NCBI RefSeq assembly: GCF_002215495.1
Contig: NZ_CP021378.1
Location: 2,108,764 to 2,172,763 of the forward strand
Origin: Porphyrobacter sp. CACIAM 03H1
GTDB lineage: Bacteria > Pseudomonadota > Alphaproteobacteria > Sphingomonadales > Sphingomonadaceae
Direction of reading: 5' to 3'
Length of the DNA stretch: 64,000 nt
Position 1 is the first letter of the stretch; the number at the start of each line of letters is the position of its first letter. A program made the position numbers and the translations under genes. The notes beneath the pieces were generated by a model. It was not told the DNA's origin, made no database searches, and saw nothing but the letters and a program-made list of their open reading frames with translations. Shown here in pieces: positions 34,761 to 42,071 of this stretch.

Positions 34761-34839
34761 ACCTAAACACAAACAATGTTTAAATGCGCAGCGCATTAAG
34801 ACATTTCGGACGGCACATTTTCGGCTCGTAGCCTCCCTT

Positions 34840-34876
34840 CAACCCACGAAGACAGGGGATATTCCCCTTCGGGTTG
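34840..34876 (+). promoter_or_regulatory. Hairpin in the leader of the AlpA-like gene
   Basis: Nested inverted repeats: CAACCC/GGGTTG outside (34840-34845, 34871-34876), GAAG/CTTC next and GGGGA/TCCCC inside (34855-34859, 34863-34867). The structure ends 11 bases before the ATG at 34888. It could act as an operator for the HTH protein or as an RNA hairpin in its leader. A further palindrome ATGCGC-A-GCGCAT lies just upstream near 34784. Confidence 0.5.
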
Positions 34877-34887
34877 ATAGGTGCAGC

Positions 34888-35094
34888 ATGGAAGAATTGC
34901 TCGACACGAAAGCCGCCGCGCCGCGCATCGGCGTAGCTCCCGCGACGCTTGAGAACTGGCGTTCGCTGGGTATCGGCCCGCGCTTCATCAAGACCGCTGG
35001 CCGCAAGGGGCGCGTCCTCTATGATCCCGCCGATATCGAGGCGTGGAAAGATGAGCGTCGTTACCAGTCCACTTCGGAAGCGGGGGCTGCGTGA
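34888..35094 (+). CDS. AlpA/excisionase-like helix-turn-helix protein
   Basis: A 68-residue MerR-like HTH_17 protein: LLDTKAAAPRIGVAPATLENW is the helix-turn-helix, and GPRFIKTAGRKGRVLYDPADIEAW is the wing with the Y-D-P-x-D-I-E-x-W ending of this family. Such proteins in integrative elements act as excisionases or as activators of integrase or early genes. It starts the cluster of small overlapping genes and has a strong hairpin in its leader. Confidence 0.88.
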   Translation: MEELLDTKAAAPRIGVAPATLENWRSLGIGPRFIKTAGRKGRVLYDPADIEAWKDERRYQSTSEAGAA

Positions 35095-35097
35095 CTT

Positions 35098-35361
35098 ATG
35101 GGGAACAACCTTAGTGGGGCCGAACCCCAAAAGTTGAGGGGGCGCGCAACCCTGAAAGTGCGCAACCCCCTTATCGAAAACGCTTTGCAGGCGGCTAATT
35201 TCGACGGGGAAACCATACAGCAAGCGACGCTTTGGGGCAACGCCCTACTGCGCGCCCGTGATGCGTGGGCGGACGAAAACCGCAAGCGGCGGCGCTATTA
35301 CGATGCGCCTGTCGATGGTCATCAGGACGGCTTTGCACGGCAGAACAGGAGGCGTGCATGA
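35098..35361 (+). CDS. Hypothetical protein of the element (87 residues)
   Basis: An 87-residue protein starting three bases after the AlpA-like gene and overlapping the next by four (ATGA). It is charged, with NPLIENALQAANFDGETIQQ followed by a basic tail RKRRRYYDAP ... RQNRRRA. No family is recognised. Its place and small size are typical of early genes of temperate phages and satellites. Confidence 0.65.
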   Translation: MGNNLSGAEPQKLRGRATLKVRNPLIENALQAANFDGETIQQATLWGNALLRARDAWADENRKRRRYYDAPVDGHQDGFARQNRRRA

Positions 35362-35726
35362 CCTCCACAAACCTCTCCAATCAACCGGAAGAATCCAAAC
35401 CGCATTACGGCAACGGCACAGCTGCGGGTTTCAAGGGCAATAGCCCACAGGCTCGCCAGAACAGCGCTGCGGCGGCGCACGTGGTCAACAAGACGCTCGG
35501 GCGTCGTCACGCGCAGATGATGGCCGCGTGGTCGCGCTACGGTGCGGCTGGCGCCACCCCTGAACAGGTTGCCGACGATGTGGGCTTGCCTGTCCATGTG
35601 GTGCGCCCGCGTGCTGGCGAACTGGTCAAGCGTGGTCTGCTCTTTGAGGCAGGCAAGCGCACTGGCGGCATGGGCTTCAAGGTCATGTCCTACAGCGTGG
35701 CAAAGCCGGAAGGGGGCGCGGAATGA
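35358..35726 (+). CDS. Winged-helix-like early protein
   Basis: A 122-residue protein. Residues about 45-115 read like a winged helix: RHAQMMAAWSRYGAAGATPEQVADDVGLPVHVV (helices 1-3), RPRAGELVKRGLLFEAGKR (recognition helix and wing), then GMGFKVMSYSV. The N-terminus is disordered and polar. The start at 35358 overlaps the previous gene and has AGGAGG ten bases upstream. A role in element gene control or replication initiation is likely from context. Confidence 0.7.
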   Translation: MTSTNLSNQPEESKPHYGNGTAAGFKGNSPQARQNSAAAAHVVNKTLGRRHAQMMAAWSRYGAAGATPEQVADDVGLPVHVVRPRAGELVKRGLLFEAGKRTGGMGFKVMSYSVAKPEGGAE

Positions 35727-35953
35727 CTGCGGACATTATCCCCTTTCCCCGCGTGCCGATCCGCGCGCTCGTGGCCATTCCTGCGGCTGACCATCACCTT
35801 GACCTCTGCCGTGTGGTGCAGGGCGGTTATGGCTTCGCTGGCCCCCCGCTTCGCCGTGGTCGGCTTGAAACCATCCTGCGCGATCTGCGGGCAGAAGGCC
35901 GCGGGCTTCCCGTCACGGTTCACCCTGAATGCGAGCGGAGGGCGGGCTTATGA
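35723..35953 (+). CDS. Hypothetical protein of the element (76 residues)
   Basis: A 76-residue protein overlapping both neighbours by four bases. MTADIIPFPRVPIRALVAIP is the start, typical of small phage proteins; GRLETILRDLRAEGRGLPVTV and HPECERRAG follow. No family is recognised. The overlaps show it is translated with the early cluster. Confidence 0.65.
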   Translation: MTADIIPFPRVPIRALVAIPAADHHLDLCRVVQGGYGFAGPPLRRGRLETILRDLRAEGRGLPVTVHPECERRAGL

Positions 35954-36258
35954 GCGCGGAACCCGCCCCCGATGCAATCCGCATTTTTCTTGGTGCTCTG
36001 CCGGACGAGGAACACGAGCGCCGCGCGAAGCTGTCCAGCTACCGCAATGCGGCGGCGGCGTTCGTTGCCAGGACGGAAAGCGACACGGCGCGCTTGCTCG
36101 CTTGGGAAGTTGTCAATTGGGCGACGCCCTTTGTCTATGCCCCCGGCGTCCCCCTCGATTGGCTCGACCGCCTTAACCAACTGTCCAAGCGCCTGATGCT
36201 GACCGCGATGCAGGCCGAGGAAATGGACGACATTTTGCGCGAGGCTTCGCATGGATGA
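35950..36258 (+). CDS. Hypothetical protein of the element (102 residues)
   Basis: A 102-residue, mostly helical, acidic protein; visible stretches are IRIFLGALPDEEHERRAKLS, then ARTESDTARLLAWEVV and LDWLDRLNQLSKRLMLTAMQ. It overlaps the ATPase gene by eight bases and the preceding gene by four. A start seven codons upstream is possible but lies within the previous gene. It may be an accessory to the ATPase; no family is recognised. Confidence 0.65.
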   Translation: MSAEPAPDAIRIFLGALPDEEHERRAKLSSYRNAAAAFVARTESDTARLLAWEVVNWATPFVYAPGVPLDWLDRLNQLSKRLMLTAMQAEEMDDILREASHG

Positions 36259-37639
36259 TTTCGACAAGCGGATTGAGCAACTCGACCGCGCCCACCAAAA
36301 GCGCCTCTATGTGGGGGGCGATGAGGGCGGGGGCCTGCCTCCGATCGCTGCGTCGCCTTTCGCCCTGCCTGACCCTGCCTCGATCCCGCCGCGTCGCTGG
36401 CTGCTCGGCAAGTGGCTACAGCGTGGCGAACTTAGTGCGATGATCGCCCCCGGCGGCGTCGGCAAGACTACTTTCGAAGTGGGCTTGGCGCTATCGTTGG
36501 CGAGCGGAAAGGATCTGTTCGACCGTGGCTTGCCGGAAGGCCCGCGCCGCGTGTGGTTCTGGAACCTCGAAGACGACGCGCAAGAGCTGGCACGGCAATT
36601 CGCTGCTGCGGCTCTGCATCATCAAATCGGGGCTTCGGACATTGACGGGCGGTTGTTCGTCGATGGCCTCGACCAGAAGCTTTGCACCGCCATTGAAACG
36701 GCGGACGGGGCACAAATCCTCGAGCCCGTTTATGAGGCGGTCACGCGGGAACTGCGACGACGCAAGATTGATGTTCTCAAGATTGACCCCTTCGTTTCGA
36801 GCCATGCGGTCAACGAAAACGACAACGGAAAGATCGACGCGATAGCCAAGCGGTGGAAGCGTGTCGCGCAAGATTGCGACTGCGCGATCCTGCTCGTCCA
36901 CCATAGCCGCAAGACGGGTGGCAATGCTGTCACCGCCGAAGACTCGCGCGGGGCGTCCTCGCTTAGCGGTGCTGTCCGAACAGTGCTGACCCTCAATCCC
37001 ATGAGCGAGGAAGAGGGCAACCGCTACGGCATCACGGAGAAGGCTGACCGCCGGACGATCATTCGCGTCGATAACGGCAAAAGCAACCGCGCCCCGCCCG
37101 AAAACGCCTTCTGGTTCAAGCTGCACTCTGTGGACCTCGGCAACGGCAACGGACTTTCGCAGGGCGATCAGGTTGGCGCTGCGGCGATCTGGCAAGCGCC
37201 CGACCCCTTCGAAGGCCTGTCCGTACGCGACCTCTACAACGTGCAACATGCCATCGCAGGCGGGGACTACGCGGCCAACGTGCAGGCCTCCGATTGGGTC
37301 GGGCGCGCTGTAGCAGACGCCTTGGGCCTCGATGCTGGCGACAAGAAGGATAAGGGCCGTATCTCGTCACTGCTCGCGTCGTGGATCAATAGCGGCGCGC
37401 TGGCCGTAGAGAAGCGCAAAGACAAGGCGAAGGGACGCGAAAGGCCCTTTGTCGTGGTCGGAAACTGGATCAAGCCTGACGAAATCCCCACCTCGAAAAG
37501 TGGGGTGGGGACAGGTGGGGGAAGTGGGGAAATTCCCGCCCAGAACCCTACCCCACCCCACCCCCCTTATAGGGGTGGGCGTGGTGGTGGGGTGGGGGAA
37601 GGCCTCGGCGCGGGAAGTGGGGTGGTGGCTCATGCCTAG
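36251..37639 (+). CDS. RepA-type AAA ATPase (replicative helicase-like)
   Basis: A 462-residue ATPase. Walker A APGGVGKTT is at residues 66-74, Walker B LKIDPF near 176, and a sensor-like ILLVHHSRKTG near 215, the layout of the AAA_25 / plasmid RSF1010 RepA helicase group. Residues about 360-415 look like a DNA-binding helical domain (YAANVQASDWVGRAVADALGL ... GRISSLLASWINSGAL). The last 45 residues are low-complexity glycine/proline coded by G- and C-tracts. It probably drives replication of the excised element. Confidence 0.85.
   Translation: MDDFDKRIEQLDRAHQKRLYVGGDEGGGLPPIAASPFALPDPASIPPRRWLLGKWLQRGELSAMIAPGGVGKTTFEVGLALSLASGKDLFDRGLPEGPRRVWFWNLEDDAQELARQFAAAALHHQIGASDIDGRLFVDGLDQKLCTAIETADGAQILEPVYEAVTRELRRRKIDVLKIDPFVSSHAVNENDNGKIDAIAKRWKRVAQDCDCAILLVHHSRKTGGNAVTAEDSRGASSLSGAVRTVLTLNPMSEEEGNRYGITEKADRRTIIRVDNGKSNRAPPENAFWFKLHSVDLGNGNGLSQGDQVGAAAIWQAPDPFEGLSVRDLYNVQHAIAGGDYAANVQASDWVGRAVADALGLDAGDKKDKGRISSLLASWINSGALAVEKRKDKAKGRERPFVVVGNWIKPDEIPTSKSGVGTGGGSGEIPAQNPTPPHPPYRGGRGGGVGEGLGAGSGVVAHA
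37502..37529 (+). other. G-quadruplex motif in the ATPase gene
   Basis: GGGG-T-GGGG-ACAGGT-GGGGG-AAGT-GGGG: four G4 runs with loops of 1, 6 and 4 bases. A C-tract (37547-37566) and a second G-rich stretch (37572-37606) follow, complementary to each other, so this region can also fold as hairpins. It encodes the low-complexity tail and ends near the start of the next gene. Confidence 0.6.
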
Positions 37640-38462
37640 ACCCTCGACCGACATTGACCCTCGCCGAATGGATGCGGGCGAGCCTCGCAAGCGTCGCCGC
37701 AAGGATCGCTCGCGCCCTGAACCCTCCGATATCCTGAAAGCAGGAAAGGCCTCGGCGCGTGCGTTTGCCGATAGCCTGCCGATCAATCCCGGCGTCATGG
37801 GCGAGGGAAGGGCTGACTGCCTCACGGTCGTCCCGCCCCACAGCGACATTGATCTATGGGAATTGCAGTTGGTGCAGGCGTTCGGGACGCGCTCTGGCTC
37901 GCTGCTGCAAACCTTCCTCATCCAGTTGTCGAAGCTGTGCCCGCAAGCGTGGGACGAGGACGCGCGGGAATGGAAAATCGACGAAACCGAGTGGAACGCG
38001 CTGCTTGCCCTCGTGGCCGAGCACCAGCCGGAAAACTCCGCACAGGCGGCGCTCGCTGCGCAGATGGCGGCAACGCACATGCTGATGATGAAGCTGAGCG
38101 CACAAGGCCTCAACCGTGGGCACACGGTCTATCACCATGACGCGGCACTAGCCTCGAAGCTGGCGCGCACTTTCGCAATCCAGTGCGATGCTATGCAGGC
38201 GCTCAAGGGCAAGTCGCGCACCGCCAACCAATCAATCCACGTTCACAAGGAAACCCATCAGCATGTCCATCACCACGGGGGAGGGGCCGAATTTGGCAGG
38301 CAATCGCATGGTCCCGCCGAGTCCGGTCGAACGATTGAGGCAAGCGAAGCGGTGTGGAGCGAAGAACCGCGCCGGGATGCCCTGCCAAGCCCCCGCCGAG
38401 AAGGGCAAGAACCGATGCCGGTTCCACGGGGCAAGAGCGGGCGCGCCTCGGGGCGAGCGTAA
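37632..38462 (+). CDS. Hypothetical protein with histidine-rich C-terminus
   Basis: A 276-residue protein. Residues about 1-45 are basic and disordered; the middle (LWELQLVQAFGTRSGSLLQTFLIQLSKL, then AALAAQMAATHMLMMKLSAQGL) is helical; near residue 200 comes SIHVHKETHQHVHHHGG, a motif recurrent in alphaproteobacterial prophage proteins of the same layout. The remaining 65 residues are low-complexity, and the next gene is read in another frame across them. Its ATG overlaps the ATPase stop by eight bases. The role is unknown; it occupies the position of a small terminase-like gene but has no clear terminase motif. Confidence 0.7.
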   Translation: MPRPSTDIDPRRMDAGEPRKRRRKDRSRPEPSDILKAGKASARAFADSLPINPGVMGEGRADCLTVVPPHSDIDLWELQLVQAFGTRSGSLLQTFLIQLSKLCPQAWDEDAREWKIDETEWNALLALVAEHQPENSAQAALAAQMAATHMLMMKLSAQGLNRGHTVYHHDAALASKLARTFAIQCDAMQALKGKSRTANQSIHVHKETHQHVHHHGGGAEFGRQSHGPAESGRTIEASEAVWSEEPRRDALPSPRREGQEPMPVPRGKSGRASGRA

Positions 38463-38553
38463 TGGCGCTTATCGCCACGGTGGCGAGACGAAAGAGGCGC
38501 GGGCGCTGCGGGCTGCTGCGCGGCATTTGCTGAAGGAACTGCGGGATGGATGA
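38263..38553 (+). CDS. Cys-rich HGG-motif phage-type protein, overlapping gene
   Basis: A 96-residue protein with RCGAKNRAGMPCQAPAEKGKNRCRFHGARAGAPRGERNGAYRHGG as separate short motifs: RCGAKxRxGxPCxxPA, RCRxHG and RHGG. This C-x7-C-x9-C-H pattern is a well-known small prophage family (often called HGG-type, probable zinc binding, unknown role). It begins inside the preceding gene, in a different frame, and overlaps it by 200 bases. AAGGA lies about a dozen bases before the ATG. The motif match makes this frame the better supported of the two in the overlap. Confidence 0.75.
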   Translation: MSITTGEGPNLAGNRMVPPSPVERLRQAKRCGAKNRAGMPCQAPAEKGKNRCRFHGARAGAPRGERNGAYRHGGETKEARALRAAARHLLKELRDG

Positions 38554-38668
38554 GGCCGATCTGGCGAGCGCCGCGGCGTATTGCCCGCACCACCGTGTTA
38601 CGGCCAACCAGCGGATAGGTAACGGGCAGACAGCATCCGAATTTGCCGGCGCCTCTAAAGGACACGCG

Positions 38669-38836
38669 TCAGTGTAAGTCGGTGCTGACGTGACCACATT
38701 GCCCACGCCTTCGATACGTGACTTCGTCAAAGATAATTTCGGCCGCGATTTGCACATGCGCTGCAGAGACGAGATGGCCAGCCCTCGCCAGTTCACTAGC
38801 GATGTCGCTTAAGCGCTGATGCACGTCCTCAGTCAT
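38669..38836 (-). CDS. Possible small protein (55 residues)
   Basis: A 55-residue frame starting MTEDVHQRLSDIASELARAGHLVSAAHV, followed by QIAAEIIFDEVTYRRRGQCG. It reads like an amphipathic helical protein and may be real. No ribosome binding site is seen; TATTAT lies ten bases before the ATG, which would fit a leaderless transcript. A longer in-frame start at 38875 is possible. The flanking gaps show no other gene. Confidence 0.45.
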   Translation of the reverse strand: MTEDVHQRLSDIASELARAGHLVSAAHVQIAAEIIFDEVTYRRRGQCGHVSTDLH

Positions 38837-38888
38837 GACGAGATAATAGCATTGAAGATGAGGCTGCAAGACCAACCTACGTTAGATT

Positions 38889-39041
38889 CTAGGGGGCGGT
38901 AACAGCTCGTATGAACGCGGTGGTTAAATCTTTAACCAAAGCAAATCCGAAACGCCAAGTTTCAAGCTTCTTATCGATGTAATTCGCGAGGATCGAGCGG
39001 AATAACGCGCTGCCTTCGTTGATAATTTGACTGATTTTCAT
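38889..39041 (-). CDS. Possible small protein (50 residues)
   Basis: A 50-residue frame, MKISQIINEGSALFRSILAN then YIDKKLETWRFGFALVKDLT and TAFIRAVTAP. The helical, amphipathic pattern looks coding, although only a weak TTGAG-type ribosome binding site is seen. It fills what would otherwise be a 275-base gap. A small phage-type membrane-binding or regulatory peptide is possible; the function is unknown. Confidence 0.4.
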   Translation of the reverse strand: MKISQIINEGSALFRSILANYIDKKLETWRFGFALVKDLTTAFIRAVTAP

Positions 39042-39111
39042 GCTCAAGCGCAGAGGCTAAGGTCGCGGCGCGGCTGCCAAAGGCGATAGCGTGGCTTCTA
39101 ACCGAGCTCGA

Positions 39112-39489
39112 TTAGCCGGGTGTCGTGCCCCTCGTCCGTTTCGCCGAGCGGACCAAGGACCGCAAGATCTGCCCCTTCGACCGCGTCTGGTTAGTAGGCA
39201 AGCCTAGCAATGCCGAAGGAGTGGTTGTCATCAAACATTTTTCTGCATGCCTAAAGCCATCAACCCACTCCCCGTTGTGGCGTTGAAAAGTCTCCGCTGC
39301 TTCCTTCTCGAGAACTTGAAGGGCGGACTGTCGCGCTCGCTGACTTGCCCAATCGTAACTCTGGCGGCGATGTCGGGCCAGTGCTTGAGCGACGATTACG
39401 CCCCACTCCGGCTCAGGTGCTGCCCCAAGTGCGGCCAACAAATCGGCCGCCGCGACGCGATCGACCTCCCAAACACCATCGTTGGACAT
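39112..39489 (-). CDS. Hypothetical protein of the element (125 residues)
   Basis: A 125-residue soluble protein: DRVAAADLLAALGAAPEPEW, then VIVAQALARHRRQSYDWASQ, and a basic tail QILRSLVRSAKRTRGTTPG. The start at 39489 has GAGGCAAC before it, better than a start 28 codons upstream. No family is recognised. A 242-base non-coding stretch separates it from the excalibur gene. Confidence 0.55.
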   Translation of the reverse strand: MSNDGVWEVDRVAAADLLAALGAAPEPEWGVIVAQALARHRRQSYDWASQRARQSALQVLEKEAAETFQRHNGEWVDGFRHAEKCLMTTTPSALLGLPTNQTRSKGQILRSLVRSAKRTRGTTPG

Positions 39490-39731
39490 GTTGCCTCTTT
39501 TCTGCGCTTGTGGCTCACCAATCTCCGTAGATTGCAAACTTGCGTCCGAATTTATGCGCTGTCTACGCCCCATTCATCGCAGTTCTCAGTGCAACGCTCA
39601 TCGCGCGACGAGGCAAGGGCACTCAAGGGCGACCGCAGCGAGTGAAAGGATGGCGGGCGATCTCCTTAGACTCAAGACATGACGTACTATGGCTGGGCCG
39701 CTCGCTTGACCTGACGGCGGACATTGAAGGC

Positions 39732-40037
39732 TTATTCGCAAGCCTTTCCGTCATTGTCGCGGTCAAGGTGTGTGCCGTAACCTGGGTCGCCTCGATAGAG
39801 GGGGGCGGCGCCGGCTGCCCGAGCGGCCGCGCAATTAGGATAGTAGGTGCTGCCCCTCGGCGACTGCTGCGATGATGCTGGCGCTTGAGTTGTAGAGGCA
39901 CGATGACAATGGCGTCCGCCGTTCTTACGGTCGTTGTGGCAACCGTCAGCCGCAAGACCGCCCGGATGCGCGACTGATGCAGGGGTTAGCCCGGTGAACG
40001 CCAGAGCGATTGGCCCCAGTGCGGCAAGTCTCTTCAT
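39732..40037 (-). CDS. Secreted excalibur calcium-binding domain protein
   Basis: A 101-residue protein with a signal peptide (MKRLAALGPIALAFTGLTPASVA-H), a HPGGLAADGCHNDRKNGGRHC stretch (histidine/cysteine motif often called YHYH-like or DUF1524-side motif in nucleases), and a C-terminal excalibur domain: YYPNCAAARAAGAAPLYRG and THLDRDNDGKACE, the last being the calcium-binding loop. It should act in the periplasm or outside the cell. Nuclease genes often carry this domain, but no nuclease part is present here. Confidence 0.85.
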   Translation of the reverse strand: MKRLAALGPIALAFTGLTPASVAHPGGLAADGCHNDRKNGGRHCHRASTTQAPASSQQSPRGSTYYPNCAAARAAGAAPLYRGDPGYGTHLDRDNDGKACE

Positions 40038-40199
40038 TGCGATTCCTCCGACACAGAGCGGTTCGGTACCAGCATCTTCTTGTGCGAAATCCGTTAATGT
40101 TGAACGCCAAAAGGGAGCAACTGCTCGATGCGAGGATTGAGCCAGTTATGGCGGTGCTGCTCGAGGGATTGAAGAAGGGGGCGGTCTGTTAGCCGCTCC

Positions 40200-40673
40200 T
40201 CAAAACTGCCGCTGGACGGCCTGCGGGTCGAACTTCTGGCACCGACCAGCATAGTCCCCGGCCTTGCCCGATAGGCTTACGGCTCCGGTGATACGGTCCA
40301 GCCGAAGTTTCGGGTTGTTGAGGGGATTGACCTTCACCGTGGCGCGTATTTCGCTGTCAGTCACCTCAATCGAGGACAGCTTGAACCAGCCGTCTTCGCC
40401 TCCTCGAATTGCCGGAAGCATGCTGGGCGGCATGCGGATGCGACCTTCGCTTCCCTCAACCCAAAGTTGGGTTTGGTCTTGGAAGCCTACGCGGCTGGGG
40501 CTCTGGACAGTAGCGGTCGCGCTGTCGCCGTAATTGTTCCAGGCTTGAGCGGTCGATTGGTCTAACTTGGTCGCGTATCCCCCGCCCGCACAGATGAGGC
40601 TTAGGCGATTGCCGCTTTCCTGCGCGGTCGCCGGTGCCGCAAGAACCAGTAACCCGATGGCCAGATACCTCAT
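40200..40673 (-). CDS. Secreted hypothetical protein
   Basis: A 157-residue protein with a signal peptide (MRYLAIGLLVLAAPATAQ). The mature part has ESGNRLSLICAGGGYATKL, then EGRIRMPPSMLPAIRGGEDGW and ATVKVNPLNNPKLRLDRITG, a beta-rich pattern seen in sphingomonad periplasmic proteins of unknown function. The two cysteines (LICAG, GRCQK) may pair. It is one of several small exported cargo proteins in this half of the element. Confidence 0.7.
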   Translation of the reverse strand: MRYLAIGLLVLAAPATAQESGNRLSLICAGGGYATKLDQSTAQAWNNYGDSATATVQSPSRVGFQDQTQLWVEGSEGRIRMPPSMLPAIRGGEDGWFKLSSIEVTDSEIRATVKVNPLNNPKLRLDRITGAVSLSGKAGDYAGRCQKFDPQAVQRQF

Positions 40674-40715
40674 TGCATAGCGTCCTTCTGCCGCGCTTCA
40701 GCTTTGCCCGTTAGA

Positions 40716-41133
40716 TTATGTGACTGCATTCTTTAAAATAACATAAGCGCTGTCTGGTCGGTAGCTCAGCCGCAATCCCACGCAACCCTCTCCGTTGTCG
40801 CACCGCGGGAAATGGGCGGCGTGCACTGCGCTCACCATCTGGCAGGCGACATTGCGCCCGTCCGCATAGACCACGGCAAGGGTGCGGTCGTATAGGCCAC
40901 GGCGCCTCAAGCAGCTTCATGCCTTTGGTCTGGTGAACCGCGAAGGCGATTGCGCCGCCAGCTACGCCTAACTGAAAATAGGCATATTGGCTGACGCTCT
41001 TGGTCATCTCGAAGTAGAGTTCTTGCGCCCTGCTCATAGAGTAAACGTAACCCGCTGCGTAGACGATTAAAACCCGCCAAAGCGGCCCACTCCACCATTG
41101 ACGCTGCTTGGCCATACGGACACAAACGATCAA
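40716..41133 (-). pseudogene. Membrane protein gene with an internal frameshift
   Basis: The first part (from 41115 or 41133) encodes a small membrane protein (MAKQRQWWSGPLWRVLIVYA ... AYFQLGVAGGAIAFAVHQ). Near 40905 the frame turns into an arginine-rich, unlikely sequence, while the next frame reads well: RTLAVVYADGRNVACQMVSA and CVGLRLSYRPDSAYVILKN, ending at 40716. One base lost or gained (or a sequencing error) would explain it. Alternatively the second part is a separate gene with a TTG start. The 5' end overlaps the divergent gene at 41133. Confidence 0.55.
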
Positions 41134-41357
41134 TGGGAGAGCTTCGCGAAAGTTTGGGGGTTCTGGTCCTGTTGCTCGTTCCGATGGGGGCGCTAACGGG
41201 ACTTCTTATGTGGTTAGGCGTCCCGGCTGATTTCGCGGGCATTGGCGGTTTTTTCGGTTGGGGATTGGTCGCTGTCGCGCTCTTCGAACAAGAGAAAAAG
41301 CAAACTCGGCTAGGGCGTACGGTGTCACGTGTAACCCGCTTTTTCGTCTCGGATTAG
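41133..41357 (+). CDS. Small membrane protein of the element (74 residues)
   Basis: A 74-residue protein with two hydrophobic segments (LGVLVLLLVPMGALTGLLMW and AGIGGFFGWGLVAVALF) followed by a basic cytoplasmic tail (EQEKKQTRLGRTVSRVTRFF). Its ATG touches the start of the divergent gene. No family is recognised; the layout is that of a small inner-membrane protein. Confidence 0.6.
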   Translation: MGELRESLGVLVLLLVPMGALTGLLMWLGVPADFAGIGGFFGWGLVAVALFEQEKKQTRLGRTVSRVTRFFVSD

Positions 41358-41395
41358 TTAGTTAGGTCTGGTGAACGGCAAGGGAATGGGGCTTT

Positions 41396-41752
41396 ATGCG
41401 GCTGGGCTTTTGGAATCGACTTGCTTTAGTCCTGTGGGTGGTCGGCACTCTCGCGCTCCCAAGCTGGTGGATTGTTTCCACGAACACGAGGCACGGCGAG
41501 GTCATGCAATCCGGTTATCGAAAATGCCTCGCCGCGGCCAATGTTGAACAAGGGTCGGCTGGTAGAGAGCTTTGTTGGGAATTGTGGGTTGAGAACGCTA
41601 GGCTAGGTTACATGGGCTGGGGCGCTTGGTGGGAGGGCGTCATGTTCTCTGCGGTCGGGTTGTTGATCGTCTACGGTTTAATAGCATTCGCCGTAGCTGT
41701 TGCTCGCTGGGTGTGGCGGGGGCGAACCGCTAAAGCACCCCAATCTAATTAG
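41396..41752 (+). CDS. Small membrane protein of the element (118 residues)
   Basis: A 118-residue protein with a first transmembrane segment (FWNRLALVLWVVGTLALPSWW), an external loop with two cysteines (YRKCLAA and LCWELW), and a second segment (VMFSAVGLLIVYGLIAFAVA) with a basic end. It follows the 74-residue membrane protein by 38 bases. The loop cysteines may form a disulfide in the periplasm. The function is unknown. Confidence 0.65.
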   Translation: MRLGFWNRLALVLWVVGTLALPSWWIVSTNTRHGEVMQSGYRKCLAAANVEQGSAGRELCWELWVENARLGYMGWGAWWEGVMFSAVGLLIVYGLIAFAVAVARWVWRGRTAKAPQSN

Positions 41753-41764
41753 CTTCTAGCTGAA

Positions 41765-41995
41765 TCAATATTCGGCTGATAACCGGCTTTCGACTTCCGC
41801 CAGCCGATTTTCAAGTTCCCTTATCTTCTCATGTTCTAAAACCACGTCGTATGCGACATCGGCTGATATATCCGATATCTCATCCATTTCAGCGTCACTG
41901 AACTTCGCTGGGGTTTCGCTCCCTGAGCAACTTGCAAGAAGCAAGATGGTGGCGATGGCGATTTCGACGCGAGCATGAAATGTAAGCTGGAACAT
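41765..41995 (-). CDS. Small predicted lipoprotein with coiled coil
   Basis: A 76-residue protein with a lipoprotein signal (MFQLTFHARVEIAIATILLLASC) and a coiled-coil tail (YDVVLEHEKIRELENRLAEV, ESRLSAEY). The lipobox is LASC. GGAGAGAGG directly precedes the ATG, a strong ribosome binding site, which decides this start over one 35 codons upstream. A small trimeric or dimeric envelope lipoprotein, in outline like a short Lpp, is possible. Confidence 0.65.
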   Translation of the reverse strand: MFQLTFHARVEIAIATILLLASCSGSETPAKFSDAEMDEISDISADVAYDVVLEHEKIRELENRLAEVESRLSAEY

Positions 41996-42071
41996 CCTCT
42001 CTCCTTTTGTTTGCGACCGCCACATTGTGATGAGAGTTAGACTGATTGACCAACGACAAGGCAAGCGATCC

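Noticed and set aside
38203-38796. 197-codon minus-strand frame across the end of the replication block
   Set aside because: It is antisense to two genes with better supported coding sequence and shows no protein-like features.
41322-41340. A second parS-like site with CACGTG in the element
   Set aside because: GGTGTCACGTGTAACC matches the parS consensus at only about 12 of 16 positions and lies inside a coding region.
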